Numbered from the stretch's first letter, positions 41,848 to 50,171 are shown. The stretch: 60,560 nucleotides of DNA from an uncultured Lachnospiraceae bacterium (GCA_947624875.1 CANQMA010000006.1:1-60560), one strand, 5' to 3'. Notes: a model not told the origin generated them from the letters alone. A program made the numbers and translations.

Positions 41848-43326
41848 ATGAATAGTATAAAACGGATGATTGCATTGATGCTGATTGCTTCATTCCTATT
41901 TGGCGTTCCGTTGATGGATGTAAAGGAAGTCCGGGCGCAGGACATATTTACGATCACTGCCCCGACGGCATCAGAAGTAAAGGCGGCGGGCTATATTGAT
42001 ATTCAGTGGACCAGCGCGGCTTCAGAGGGGACGGTAAAGGATTATGATGTTTATGTAGATGGCAAGTTGGCGGGTTCTACGACAGGGCAAACCTATACCT
42101 ACTATACGACGGAGGTAAAATACCATAATGTCTGGGTGAAGGCAGATTATGCTAATGGACAAAGTGCATATACATCGACAGTTCAATTTGGCATCACGAA
42201 AAAAGGGCTTGCTGTCAATGATCAGATGGGAAAATATCTTGATCCGGTCAGCATGAACATGGGCTGGTATTATACTTGGGGCACAACGCCATTTTCCTAT
42301 ACCCGATATAGTCAAATTGAATTTGTTCCGATGATTTGGGGAATTCAGCATAATAGCTCAATTCCGGCTGTACGGGCAAAAAATTATCAATATGTATTAG
42401 GATATAATGAGCCTGATATGGGAGGAAATGTAGGCGGCAGTAATATCAAAGTGAATACGGCAATTGCAAGCTGGGGGCTCTTTAAAGGCATCGGCAGACA
42501 TGTTGGTTCGCCTGCACCGGCGCTATGTCCGGCATGGGACAACGGTACATGGTTTAAAACGTTTATGAGCGGTGTGGATCATAATACGATAGATTTTATC
42601 CCGTTACACTGCTATTATGGGCAATATGGCGGAAAGGCAGGAGCAAATACATTCTTAAAAGAGGTTGTTGATGCGACTTATCAGATGTATCATAAGCCGA
42701 TTTGGGTTACAGAGTTTGCAGTGAGCGGCTGGGGATATGATAACGTCTCTGCAAGACAGTCCGTTAAAGAATTTCTTCAGACGGCCATTGACGGATTAAA
42801 TCAGAGAGATTATGTAGAGAGATTTTCATGGTTTTCATTTGATACGACAGACAGAAATAATGGGGCTTCCGCATTGTGGACAAATTCCACAGGAAATTTA
42901 ACGGAATTAGGCCGTACATATGTTGATTATGGAAATCCTGTTGAAACGGCTGTGCAGGGCAGTACTGTAAACCCGGGCGCCACACAGGTCGGAGAACTCA
43001 ACACAACAAAGCAGCCGACGAGTGTTGTCACGACGACAAATGCGAAAGTGACTGTAAAAAAAGCGGTCATCAAATCGCTGAAAAATCTGAAAAAGAGAAG
43101 AGCAAAATTGACGATTAAAAAGATTTCAGGAGCTGTCGGATATCAGGTACGCTGGTGTGATAACAAAAAATTCCAGGGATATGATCTGAGGACAATCAAG
43201 AAAAGAACGCTGATCATCAAACATTTAGATTTAAAAACAACCTATTTCTTTAAAGTGAGAGCCTACAAGAAAAACGGAAAGAAAAAGGTTTGGGGAAAAT
43301 GGAGTAAAGTGAAAATTCAAAAATAG
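41848..43326 (+). CDS. Secreted GH128-type glycoside hydrolase
   Basis: This 492-aa protein has a signal peptide to about residue 30 (EVRA), an N-terminal Fn3-like domain (about 35-120, YDVYVDG) and a GH128 barrel (about 135-365). Motifs are MGWYYTWG, FVPMIWG, VLGYNEPD (E188), PLHCYY, PIWVTEFA (E289) and VERFSWF. A Thr-rich linker and a C-terminal Fn3-like domain (about 400-492) follow. It is about 70 bases behind the second GH128 gene. Both catalytic glutamates are present. Confidence 0.85.
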   Translation: MNSIKRMIALMLIASFLFGVPLMDVKEVRAQDIFTITAPTASEVKAAGYIDIQWTSAASEGTVKDYDVYVDGKLAGSTTGQTYTYYTTEVKYHNVWVKADYANGQSAYTSTVQFGITKKGLAVNDQMGKYLDPVSMNMGWYYTWGTTPFSYTRYSQIEFVPMIWGIQHNSSIPAVRAKNYQYVLGYNEPDMGGNVGGSNIKVNTAIASWGLFKGIGRHVGSPAPALCPAWDNGTWFKTFMSGVDHNTIDFIPLHCYYGQYGGKAGANTFLKEVVDATYQMYHKPIWVTEFAVSGWGYDNVSARQSVKEFLQTAIDGLNQRDYVERFSWFSFDTTDRNNGASALWTNSTGNLTELGRTYVDYGNPVETAVQGSTVNPGATQVGELNTTKQPTSVVTTTNAKVTVKKAVIKSLKNLKKRRAKLTIKKISGAVGYQVRWCDNKKFQGYDLRTIKKRTLIIKHLDLKTTYFFKVRAYKKNGKKKVWGKWSKVKIQK

Positions 43327-43335
43327 GAACTCAGG

Positions 43336-43362
43336 AGGCTGTAGATGATTCTGCAGCCTTTT
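43336..43362 (+). terminator. Hairpin terminator between third and fourth GH128 genes
   Basis: AGGCTGTAG (43336-43344) pairs with CTGCAGCCT (43351-43359), with one wobble, followed by four T residues. It is 23 bases before the next start, so it probably attenuates rather than separates the genes. Confidence 0.65.
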
Positions 43363-43384
43363 GAAACTGGAAATGGAGTGGCGG

Positions 43385-44632
43385 ATGAAAAAAAAGATAG
43401 GAATCCTGATTTTTATTTTGATTGTGATTGCTGCCGGAATCTGTGGAGGCATGTTTATAAAAAGCCAGCAGGAAAAGAAAACGCAGGAACAGAAACGGCA
43501 GGCGGAACAGGAAAATATAACAAAGCAGCAGGCAAATATCAAAGAGCATAAAGCAGAGTGGGAGTCTTCTGCGATTCTCACGCCGAAAGCAGGTTCGCTG
43601 CAGGCTGCCGGGTTCATTACCGTCAGTTGGAATGACGCAGAAAGCCTCGGCGAAGTATCCGGATACAAAGTCTATATTGACGGACAGTATGAGACGGAAG
43701 TGGACGGAAAGACGACGAGCTGCGAATATTACAGTACGGATGTGAAGGCGCATGAAGTATATGTGGAAGCGGATATGAAATATGGCGATATTTTATATTC
43801 TGATATTTCTACTTTTTTTGTCAATAAAAAGGGCTTCTGTACCAATAAAGATATGGCAATGGAACTCAATGCAAAAAAATGGGGTGTTTCCTGGTATTAT
43901 AACTGGGCAATGGAACCGTTTAAATATACTTCTTTTCAGGAATTGCAGTACGTGCCGATGCTCTGGACGATTGGCGCCTATGATGAGAGAAATATGCAGC
44001 TGTTTCAGGCATATCAGTATCAATATCTGTTGACATACAATGAACCGGATAGAGCAGACCAATCAGATTTGTCCGTAGAACAAGTGATGGAGGGCATGAA
44101 AACCGTTTTTGATAATCGGGGCAATATAAAGATTGGGTCTCCGGCGACGGCACTTCTTCCAAAATGGTCTAAAGACTGGTTTCAACCTTATATGAAAGAG
44201 ATGGATCAGGCAGGATATGATCTTGATTTTATTGCAATCCACCATTACTGGAACTGGTACGATGATGATGGCGTGGATGCGTTTATTGATTTGGTTCAGG
44301 ACGCCTATGACCGTTATCATAAGCCTGTCTGGATTACAGAGTTCGCAATCAGCGGGGTACCAAGCATCGATGAGAAAGCGGAAAAAGTGGTTCAAAATTA
44401 TATGAAAAAGGTGACCAAAAAACTCGACCAATTGGAATATGTAGAGCGGTATGCGTGGTTCTCGTTCCAGACCACAGACCGGAAAAACAGCGCTTCCGCA
44501 ATGTTTAATCACTACACCGGAGAGATTACGGATTTAGGGTTGCTGTATCAGAAAGTCGGCATGCCAAAGGGCTATGGAGATCAAAGTTACAAATCACCGA
44601 AAGAAAATCCAATCGAGGATGTACTTTCATAA
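43385..44632 (+). CDS. Membrane-anchored GH128-type glycoside hydrolase
   Basis: In this 415-aa protein (from ATG 43385, GGAG upstream) the N-terminal hydrophobic segment (about 5-25) lacks a clear cleavage site. A charged Gln/Lys/Glu helical stalk (about 26-57) follows, so it looks like a signal anchor. An Fn3-like domain (about 60-150) precedes the GH128 barrel (about 165-400), with VSWYYNW, LLTYNEPD (E220), AIHHYW, PVWITEFA (E319) and VERYAWF. It ends without the lysine-rich Fn3-like domain of its three paralogues. Expected location: outer face of the cytoplasmic membrane, so it may act on short products near the cell. Confidence 0.83.
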   Translation: MKKKIGILIFILIVIAAGICGGMFIKSQQEKKTQEQKRQAEQENITKQQANIKEHKAEWESSAILTPKAGSLQAAGFITVSWNDAESLGEVSGYKVYIDGQYETEVDGKTTSCEYYSTDVKAHEVYVEADMKYGDILYSDISTFFVNKKGFCTNKDMAMELNAKKWGVSWYYNWAMEPFKYTSFQELQYVPMLWTIGAYDERNMQLFQAYQYQYLLTYNEPDRADQSDLSVEQVMEGMKTVFDNRGNIKIGSPATALLPKWSKDWFQPYMKEMDQAGYDLDFIAIHHYWNWYDDDGVDAFIDLVQDAYDRYHKPVWITEFAISGVPSIDEKAEKVVQNYMKKVTKKLDQLEYVERYAWFSFQTTDRKNSASAMFNHYTGEITDLGLLYQKVGMPKGYGDQSYKSPKENPIEDVLS

Positions 44633-44666
44633 AGTTTTGGCATATCATATAGTATCCACGAAACGG

Positions 44667-44695
44667 TTGACACGTCAGGCATGGAATGTTATTAT
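44667..44695 (+). promoter_or_regulatory. Promoter of the lysine riboswitch-dapAB unit
   Basis: TTGACA (44667-44672, perfect) and TATTAT (44690-44695) are 17 bp apart. The start near 44702 lies just ahead of the aptamer. Confidence 0.8.
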
Positions 44696-44711
44696 AAATA
44701 TGGTTAAACAA

Positions 44712-44876
44712 TAGTAGAGGTTGCGCCGATATATGAGTATAATACAGGATGTCTCCGGGGACAGAGGAATGTATTAAAAAGGATACGGCGCCGAAGGAAA
44801 GACTTCCGGAAAATCTTATCCTGGGCATATGGTAAACAGCCATATGACTGTCATCGTTAGATGGAGAGCTACTTAT
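44712..44876 (+). ncRNA. Lysine riboswitch (L box) aptamer
   Basis: The conserved L-box landmarks appear in order: AGAGGTTGCG near 44716, ATGAGTA near 44733, GGCGCCGAAGGAAAGAC near 44788, CTGGGCATATGG near 44821, the ACAGCCATATGACTGTC core near 44836-44852, and GGAGAGCTAC closing the basal stem. It lies directly upstream of dapA, the first committed enzyme of lysine/DAP synthesis. It should repress when lysine is bound. Confidence 0.93.
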
Positions 44877-44892
44877 AAGCAGAGATACTTGT

Positions 44893-44924
44893 AGGGAGCT
44901 TGTCAGAAGTTCCCTTTCTTTTTT
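44893..44924 (+). terminator. Riboswitch-controlled terminator
   Basis: AGGGAGCTT (44893-44901), loop GTCAG, AAGTTCCCT (44907-44915) and a T-rich tract. GTAG (44891-44894) can instead pair with CTAC at the aptamer's closing stem (44869-44872), the expected antiterminator switch. Confidence 0.9.
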
Positions 44925-45014
44925 GTCTTGGTTTCTGTGTCAAAAAACAGAGTCTGCCAAAAAGTAGAGCACTAATGTTTAATGAAAATACATATTTTTT
45001 AGGAGGTTTTTAAA

Positions 45015-45899
45015 ATGGCTATTTTTACAGGAGCAGGTGTTGCTATTATTACACCGTTTAAGGAAGATGAAAGTGTAAATTATGAGGTGTTCGGACAGAT
45101 TATTGAAGACCAGATTTCTGCGGGAACCGATGCAATCATTGTTTGCGGAACAACCGGAGAGTCTTCTACAATGGATGATGATGAGCATCTGAAGACCATA
45201 AAGTATTGCATTGATAAGGTGGCAGGCAGAGTTCCGGTTATTGCGGGAACCGGGTCAAACTGTACAAGGGAAGCGGTCAATCTTTCGAGACAGGCAGAAG
45301 AACTTGGCGCAGACGCACTGCTCTGTGTGACTCCATATTACAACAAGGCAACACAGGACGGATTGTATGAATATTACAAAGCGATTTCTGATGCAGTAAA
45401 TATTCCGATTATCATGTATAATGTTCCGTCCAGAACAGGCACCAACATTCTCCCGGAAACCGCAGTCAAGATTGCAAAGGGAGTCAAAAATGTGGTTGCC
45501 ATTAAAGAAGCGTCCGGCAATATCAGTCAGGTCGCAAAGCTGGCAGCGCTCGCAGACGGATGTCTTGACATTTATTCAGGAAATGACGATCAGGTATTAC
45601 CGTTACTTTCTCTGGGCGGCAAGGGCGTAATCTCCGTATGGTCCAATGTGGCGCCGAAGCAGGTTCATGACATGGTAACTGCTTATCTGAACGGCGATTT
45701 TGAAACGGCGAAAAAACTTCAGCTTGACGCCATTGATTTGTGCGGCGCGCTGTTTTGTGAAGTCAACCCGATTCCGGTCAAAGCGGCAATGAATATGCTG
45801 GGCTATGATGCAGGGGTAGTGAGGGCGCCGCTGACAGAACTGACAGATGCAGGAAAAGCAAAGTTAGAAAAAGCGATGAAGGATTATGGCATTTTATAA
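45015..45899 (+). CDS. dapA: 4-hydroxy-tetrahydrodipicolinate synthase
   Basis: DapA condenses pyruvate with aspartate semialdehyde. The 294-aa TIM barrel is full length, with CGTTGESSTM near residue 43, the catalytic Tyr in IIMYNVPSRTG near 135 and the Schiff-base Lys in VAIKEASGN near 162. TTAGGAGG precedes the ATG. Expression is expected to be shut off by lysine via the upstream riboswitch. It supplies lysine, DAP for peptidoglycan and the precursor of spore dipicolinate. Confidence 0.97.
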   Translation: MAIFTGAGVAIITPFKEDESVNYEVFGQIIEDQISAGTDAIIVCGTTGESSTMDDDEHLKTIKYCIDKVAGRVPVIAGTGSNCTREAVNLSRQAEELGADALLCVTPYYNKATQDGLYEYYKAISDAVNIPIIMYNVPSRTGTNILPETAVKIAKGVKNVVAIKEASGNISQVAKLAALADGCLDIYSGNDDQVLPLLSLGGKGVISVWSNVAPKQVHDMVTAYLNGDFETAKKLQLDAIDLCGALFCEVNPIPVKAAMNMLGYDAGVVRAPLTELTDAGKAKLEKAMKDYGIL

Positions 45900-45923
45900 A
45901 AATAAAAATTTACGGAGGCGGAA

Positions 45924-46679
45924 ATGGTTAATGTAATAATGCATGGCTGTAATGGACATATGGGAAGAGTGATTACAGACCTGGTCAGTAAAGATTCAGA
46001 GATACAGATTGTAGCAGGCGTAGATGTGTTTACCGGTGTGGCAAATGATTATCCGGTATTTTCTTCCATTTTTGACTGCAATGTCGAGGCAGATGCCATT
46101 ATTGATTTTTCTTCGACAGCCGCAATAGATGATTTGCTTGCGTTTGCAGAACAGACGCAGACGCCGGTAGTTCTCTGTACGACCGGATTGTCAGCTGAGC
46201 AGCTGGAAAAGGTGCAGAAAACAGGAAAGAGTGTGGCAGTATTAAAATCTGCCAATATGTCTCTTGGAATTAATACGCTGATGAAACTTCTGCAGATGGC
46301 TGCAGAAATTCTGGCAGACCGCGGTTTTGACATTGAAATTGTCGAAAAACATCACAATCAGAAAGTGGATGCGCCAAGCGGGACAGCACTGGCATTAGCT
46401 GACTGTATCAATCAGGTATTGAATAACGAATATGATTATACGTACGACAGAAGTACTGTCAGGGAAAAGAGAAAGCAAAAGGAAATCGGGATTTCAGCGG
46501 TTCGGGGCGGAACGATTGTCGGCGACCATGATGTCATTTTTGCAGGAACGGATGAAGTCATCGAAATCAAACACCGCGCTTATTCAAAAGCGGTCTTTGC
46601 AAAGGGTGCGATTGACGCGGCAAAATTTTTAAAAGGAAAACCTGCAGGACTTTATAATATGGCAGATGTCATTGGATAA
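45924..46679 (+). CDS. dapB: 4-hydroxy-tetrahydrodipicolinate reductase
   Basis: The 251-aa protein has the N-terminal Rossmann loop GCNGHMGRVI near residue 8, the cofactor/substrate segment CTTGLSAEQL, the catalytic EKHHNQKVDAPSGTA signature near 140 and RGGTIVGDH. It follows dapA by 24 bases and is in the same riboswitch-controlled unit. Confidence 0.97.
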   Translation: MVNVIMHGCNGHMGRVITDLVSKDSEIQIVAGVDVFTGVANDYPVFSSIFDCNVEADAIIDFSSTAAIDDLLAFAEQTQTPVVLCTTGLSAEQLEKVQKTGKSVAVLKSANMSLGINTLMKLLQMAAEILADRGFDIEIVEKHHNQKVDAPSGTALALADCINQVLNNEYDYTYDRSTVREKRKQKEIGISAVRGGTIVGDHDVIFAGTDEVIEIKHRAYSKAVFAKGAIDAAKFLKGKPAGLYNMADVIG

Positions 46680-46684
46680 ATTTC

Positions 46685-46731
46685 AAAAAAAAAGACGAAC
46701 TTGTCAAAAAAAGACAGGTTCGTCTTTTTTT
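46685..46731 (+). terminator. Terminator after dapB
   Basis: GACGAACTTGTC (46694-46705) pairs with GACAGGTTCGTC (46713-46724), with one wobble, flanked by poly-A and poly-T arms. Confidence 0.92.
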
Positions 46732-46803
46732 GATTCCAATGAATATTTTTTGAAAAATTACAAAAAATATAATCGTATTAAGAAAGTAATTGGAGGATGA
46801 TCA

Positions 46804-47112
46804 ATGAAAGCAATAAAAACTATTATTTTAACATTTACTTTAGCAGTTGCAGCCGTTGGATTAATGGCATGTGGAAATGATGAAAATGCAGATGAAAGTA
46901 CAACAATCGAAACGACTATGGAAGCTGAAACAAACAATGATGATGTACTGGATGACGTTACGGCAGAGAGTGAAATGATAGAAACAACCGTAAAGGAAGA
47001 CAAAAATGACGATGAGACAAAAAAAGATGACAAAAACGACGGCGTCGTTGGCGACATTGTGGATGATGCAGAGACAAAAATGGATGAAATCGAATCTGAC
47101 ATGGAAGATTAG
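46804..47112 (+). CDS. Small acidic lipoprotein of unknown function
   Basis: This 102-aa protein has a lipoprotein signal peptide with lipobox LMAC (Cys about 23) and a mature part made almost wholly of Asp, Glu, Asn, Thr and Lys (DDETKKDDKNDGVVGD). It has no recognisable fold and is probably disordered. TTGGAGGATGATC lies before the ATG. It is flanked by terminators on both sides, so it is monocistronic. It could bind cations or basic surface proteins, but nothing in the sequence proves this. Confidence 0.8.
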   Translation: MKAIKTIILTFTLAVAAVGLMACGNDENADESTTIETTMEAETNNDDVLDDVTAESEMIETTVKEDKNDDETKKDDKNDGVVGDIVDDAETKMDEIESDMED

Positions 47113-47139
47113 TTCCCATTTCTGCGCTGAAAATGAAAT

Positions 47140-47169
47140 CCCCGGATGAGTATTCATTCGGGGGTTTTC
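47140..47169 (+). terminator. Terminator after the lipoprotein gene
   Basis: CCCCGGATGA (47140-47149), loop GTAT, TCATTCGGGG (47154-47163), then GTTTTC. Confidence 0.85.
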
Positions 47170-47239
47170 TTTTGTCTGAAACGAACGATTTAAAATCCAA
47201 GTGCATATAATATTTTGAGAAAACAGTTAGGGATTTGTT

Positions 47240-48013
47240 ATGGCATACAAAATTATGTTAGATGCCGGTCATGGAGGAAGCGACCCCGGCGCTGTGTATA
47301 TGGGAAGACAGGAAAAAGACGATACATTGGCGCTGACAATGAAAATCGGGGAACTGTTAAAAAACGCAGGATTTACCGTGGAATATACACGGACGACAGA
47401 TGTATATGACACGCCTTTTGAGAAAGCGACAAAGGGAAATGAGGCAGGCGCTGACCTGTTTGTATCGATTCATCGAAACTCATCACCGACTGCCAACACT
47501 TATAATGGTGTTCAGACGCTGGTCTACAACGATAGTGGTTTTAAGGCGGAATTGGCAAGAAACATTAACGAAAACCTCGTTGCAGTCGGATTTCAGGACA
47601 GGGGCGTTGTGGAACGTCCGAATCTTGTCGTTCTTAAACGGACAAAAATGCCTTCTGTTCTGGTTGAAGTCGGTTTTATCAATTCCGATGAAGATAATCA
47701 GCTGTTTGACAATGAAAATGATGCGATTGCACAGGCGATTGCGGATGCCATCATTGATACGCTCGCAGATAATGGAATTTATGCAGAAAAACAGACCAAT
47801 ACTTACCGTGTTCAGGTCGGCGCATTCAGAAACCGCAATCTGGCTGTAAATCTGGTTTACGAGCTGCGCAGTCAGGGATTTCAGGCAACTATCATCTATG
47901 AGGATGGGCTGTATAAGGTTCAGGTGGGAGATTTCCAATCAATTGACAATGCGGTTGCCATGGAACAAACGCTGCGGCTGGTCGGCTATAATACGTTTAT
48001 TGTGTCCGCATAA
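47240..48013 (+). CDS. N-acetylmuramoyl-L-alanine amidase with SPOR domain
   Basis: This 257-aa protein has an Amidase_3 domain (about 1-180) with zinc ligands in LDAGHGGSDPG (His11), the Glu of RQEKDDT, the His in FVSIHRNSS and the catalytic Glu in VEVGFINS. A C-terminal SPOR domain (about 187-257, YRVQVGAFRNRNLAVNL, then YKVQVGDF) follows, which in other proteins binds denuded septal glycan. It has no signal peptide: the catalytic domain begins at residue 3, so export by a non-Sec route or release on lysis must be considered. It may act at division or in mother-cell lysis. Confidence 0.9.
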   Translation: MAYKIMLDAGHGGSDPGAVYMGRQEKDDTLALTMKIGELLKNAGFTVEYTRTTDVYDTPFEKATKGNEAGADLFVSIHRNSSPTANTYNGVQTLVYNDSGFKAELARNINENLVAVGFQDRGVVERPNLVVLKRTKMPSVLVEVGFINSDEDNQLFDNENDAIAQAIADAIIDTLADNGIYAEKQTNTYRVQVGAFRNRNLAVNLVYELRSQGFQATIIYEDGLYKVQVGDFQSIDNAVAMEQTLRLVGYNTFIVSA

Positions 48014-48020
48014 AGAACTG

Positions 48021-48091
48021 CTTCCGGCCGGGGAATGAATCGTCTTAAAAACTTTTCTGTCCGGTGATTGATTCATTCCCAAAACCGGAAG
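48021..48091 (+). repeat. Long two-part inverted repeat after the amidase gene
   Basis: CTTCCGG (48021-48027) pairs with CCGGAAG (48085-48091), and inside it GGGAATGAATC (48031-48041) pairs with GATTCATTCCC (48070-48080). No T-tract follows, so it is not a standard intrinsic terminator. Confidence 0.7.
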
Positions 48092-48112
48092 ACTTTGAAT
48101 GGCGGCGCTGCA

Positions 48113-48141
48113 TTGACCGTATTTTTTTCAGATGTTATAAT
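48113..48141 (+). promoter_or_regulatory. Promoter of nadE
   Basis: TTGACC (48113-48118) and TATAAT (48136-48141) are 17 bp apart, with an extended TGT before the -10. The leader carries a CCGTTCT/AGAACGG hairpin (48202-48221) close to the start codon. Confidence 0.8.
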
Positions 48142-48236
48142 AAACAAATCAAAAATAAAAATATCAACAGAAAAGTATGATATTAGAAAGGAATACAGAC
48201 CCCGTTCTTTTTGGAGAACGGATGTATGGTTGATGA

Positions 48237-50171
48237 ATGAATAACGGATTTTTAAAAGCGGCGGCAGTGACGCCGAAGATTCAAGTAGGAGAATGCGCTT
48301 ATAATGCGGCGCAGATCTGCAAAAAAATAGACGAAGTGTATCAGCGGGGAGTTCAACTGGCAGTTTTCCCGGAACTTTGTATTACCGGGTATACCTGCGG
48401 CGATCTATTCTGGCAGACGACACTGCTTGACCATGCAAAAAAGCAATTGACAGAGATTGCAAAGTTTTGCGAGGGAAAAGAAATTACGGTTGTTGTCGGA
48501 CTTCCATATGTGTATGAGGAAAAACTTTATAATGTTGCGGCAGTCGTCTACGACGGAGAAATTTATGGATTGATTCCCAAAACGCACCTTCCAAACTATT
48601 CAGAATTTTATGAACTGAGACATTTCACTTCCGGGAAACATCTGGATGGGGAAACGGTACTTGGAGTAGATGAAGACGGAGATGAAATCTACGTACCGAT
48701 TTCTGACCGGCTGACGTTTCGCTTTGAGCAGTTTAACGGATTTACATTGGGTGTGGAAATCTGCGAGGATTTATGGGTGCCAAATCCCCCGAGTACAGAC
48801 CATGCACAAAACGGCGCGACGATTATCGCCAATTTGTCGGCAAGTGATGAGACGACGGGAAAGGATATTTACCGCCGGATGCTCGTGTCGTCACAGTCTG
48901 CAAAAACGATTTGCGGTTATATTTATGCGGATGCCGGAGAGGGAGAGTCTTCGACGGATTTCGTATTTGCCGGGCATAATCTGATTGCGGAAAACGGGAA
49001 TCTGCTGGCAGAGTCTTTGCGTTTTCACAATGAAACGGTCATTGCAGATATTGATTTGGACAGGCTCATGGCAGAACGAAAGAGAATGACGACTTATGAG
49101 ATGAAAAATCGGGAAGACTATCAGGTGGAAGATATTTCCATGAAACCGCTGGATTTTGAAATTGACCGTAAAATCGATTCTGCGCCATTTGTTCCGTCCA
49201 ATAGCGGGGAGAGAACAAAACGGTGCGAAGAGATTTTAAATATCCAATCCATGGGATTGAAAAAAAGACTTGAGCATACGAACAGCAAAGGCGCTGTGGT
49301 TGGAATTTCCGGAGGCCTGGATTCTACGCTTGCGTTGTTAGTCACGGTGCGCGCCTTTGATATGCTCGGATTAGACCGAAAAGACATTCTGGCTGTGACG
49401 ATGCCGGGATATGGAACGACGAACAGAACATATTCCAATGCGGTCACACTGATTGAGCGTCTTGGATGCAGTTTTAGAGAGGTCAATATCGCAGAGGCGG
49501 CAACACTTCATTTAAAACAGATTGGGCACGATATGAGTGTGCATGACATTACGTATGAAAATGCGCAGGCAAGACAGCGCACCTATCTTTTGATGGATTT
49601 TGCAAATGAATATAATAGTCTCGTCATTGGCACGGGAGATATGTCAGAACTGGCACTTGGCTGGGCGACCTACAACGGAGACCATATGTCGATGTATGGG
49701 GTCAACGCAGGAGTACCAAAAACACTGGTGAGGCATTTAGTGCGATATTTTGCGGATACATGTCAGGATGAGAACTTGGCAGAAATTCTTACAGATATTT
49801 TAGATACGCCTGTCAGTCCGGAACTTCTGCCTCCGGAAAACGGGGAAATCTCTCAGAAAACAGAAGATTTGGTGGGTCCATATGAACTGCATGATTTCTT
49901 TTTGTATTATGTACTGCGGTTTGGTTATTCTCCAAAAAAAGTACTGTTTTTAGCAGAACATGCATTTCAGGATCAATATGACAAAAAAACGATTCTGCAC
50001 TGGCTAAAAACTTTCTACCGGAGATTTTTTGCGCAGCAGTTTAAGCGCAGCTGTCTGCCGGACGGACCAAAAGTCGGTTCTGTTGCAGTTTCTCCGAGAG
50101 GGGATCTGCGCATGCCAAGCGATGCCAGCGTCCGTGGATGGCTGATGGAATTAGAGGAAGTTTCCGATTAG
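48237..50171 (+). CDS. nadE: Glutamine-dependent NAD+ synthetase
   Basis: The 644-aa protein fuses a nitrilase-type glutaminase (about 1-270; Glu in VFPELCITGY, Lys in KTHLPNYSEFYE, Cys in VEICEDLW) to an NAD synthetase domain (about 330-640; P-loop GISGGLDSTLAL, GTGDMSELALGW). It amidates deamido-NAD with ammonia channelled from glutamine. The ribosome site is weak; ATG 48237 overlaps a tiny ATG-TAT-GGT-TGA frame that has the better GGAG. Confidence 0.96.
   Translation: MNNGFLKAAAVTPKIQVGECAYNAAQICKKIDEVYQRGVQLAVFPELCITGYTCGDLFWQTTLLDHAKKQLTEIAKFCEGKEITVVVGLPYVYEEKLYNVAAVVYDGEIYGLIPKTHLPNYSEFYELRHFTSGKHLDGETVLGVDEDGDEIYVPISDRLTFRFEQFNGFTLGVEICEDLWVPNPPSTDHAQNGATIIANLSASDETTGKDIYRRMLVSSQSAKTICGYIYADAGEGESSTDFVFAGHNLIAENGNLLAESLRFHNETVIADIDLDRLMAERKRMTTYEMKNREDYQVEDISMKPLDFEIDRKIDSAPFVPSNSGERTKRCEEILNIQSMGLKKRLEHTNSKGAVVGISGGLDSTLALLVTVRAFDMLGLDRKDILAVTMPGYGTTNRTYSNAVTLIERLGCSFREVNIAEAATLHLKQIGHDMSVHDITYENAQARQRTYLLMDFANEYNSLVIGTGDMSELALGWATYNGDHMSMYGVNAGVPKTLVRHLVRYFADTCQDENLAEILTDILDTPVSPELLPPENGEISQKTEDLVGPYELHDFFLYYVLRFGYSPKKVLFLAEHAFQDQYDKKTILHWLKTFYRRFFAQQFKRSCLPDGPKVGSVAVSPRGDLRMPSDASVRGWLMELEEVSD

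Noticed and set aside
43231-43753. Two overlapping minus-strand frames across the third/fourth GH128 junction
   Set aside because: They run opposite the well-supported GH128 genes and a hairpin terminator, with compositions typical of complements of Lys-rich coding DNA.
46758-47102. Ser/Val-rich 114-codon frame opposite the acidic lipoprotein gene
   Set aside because: It is the complement of the Asp/Glu/Thr-rich codons. The plus strand has a lipobox, ribosome site and terminator, the minus strand none.
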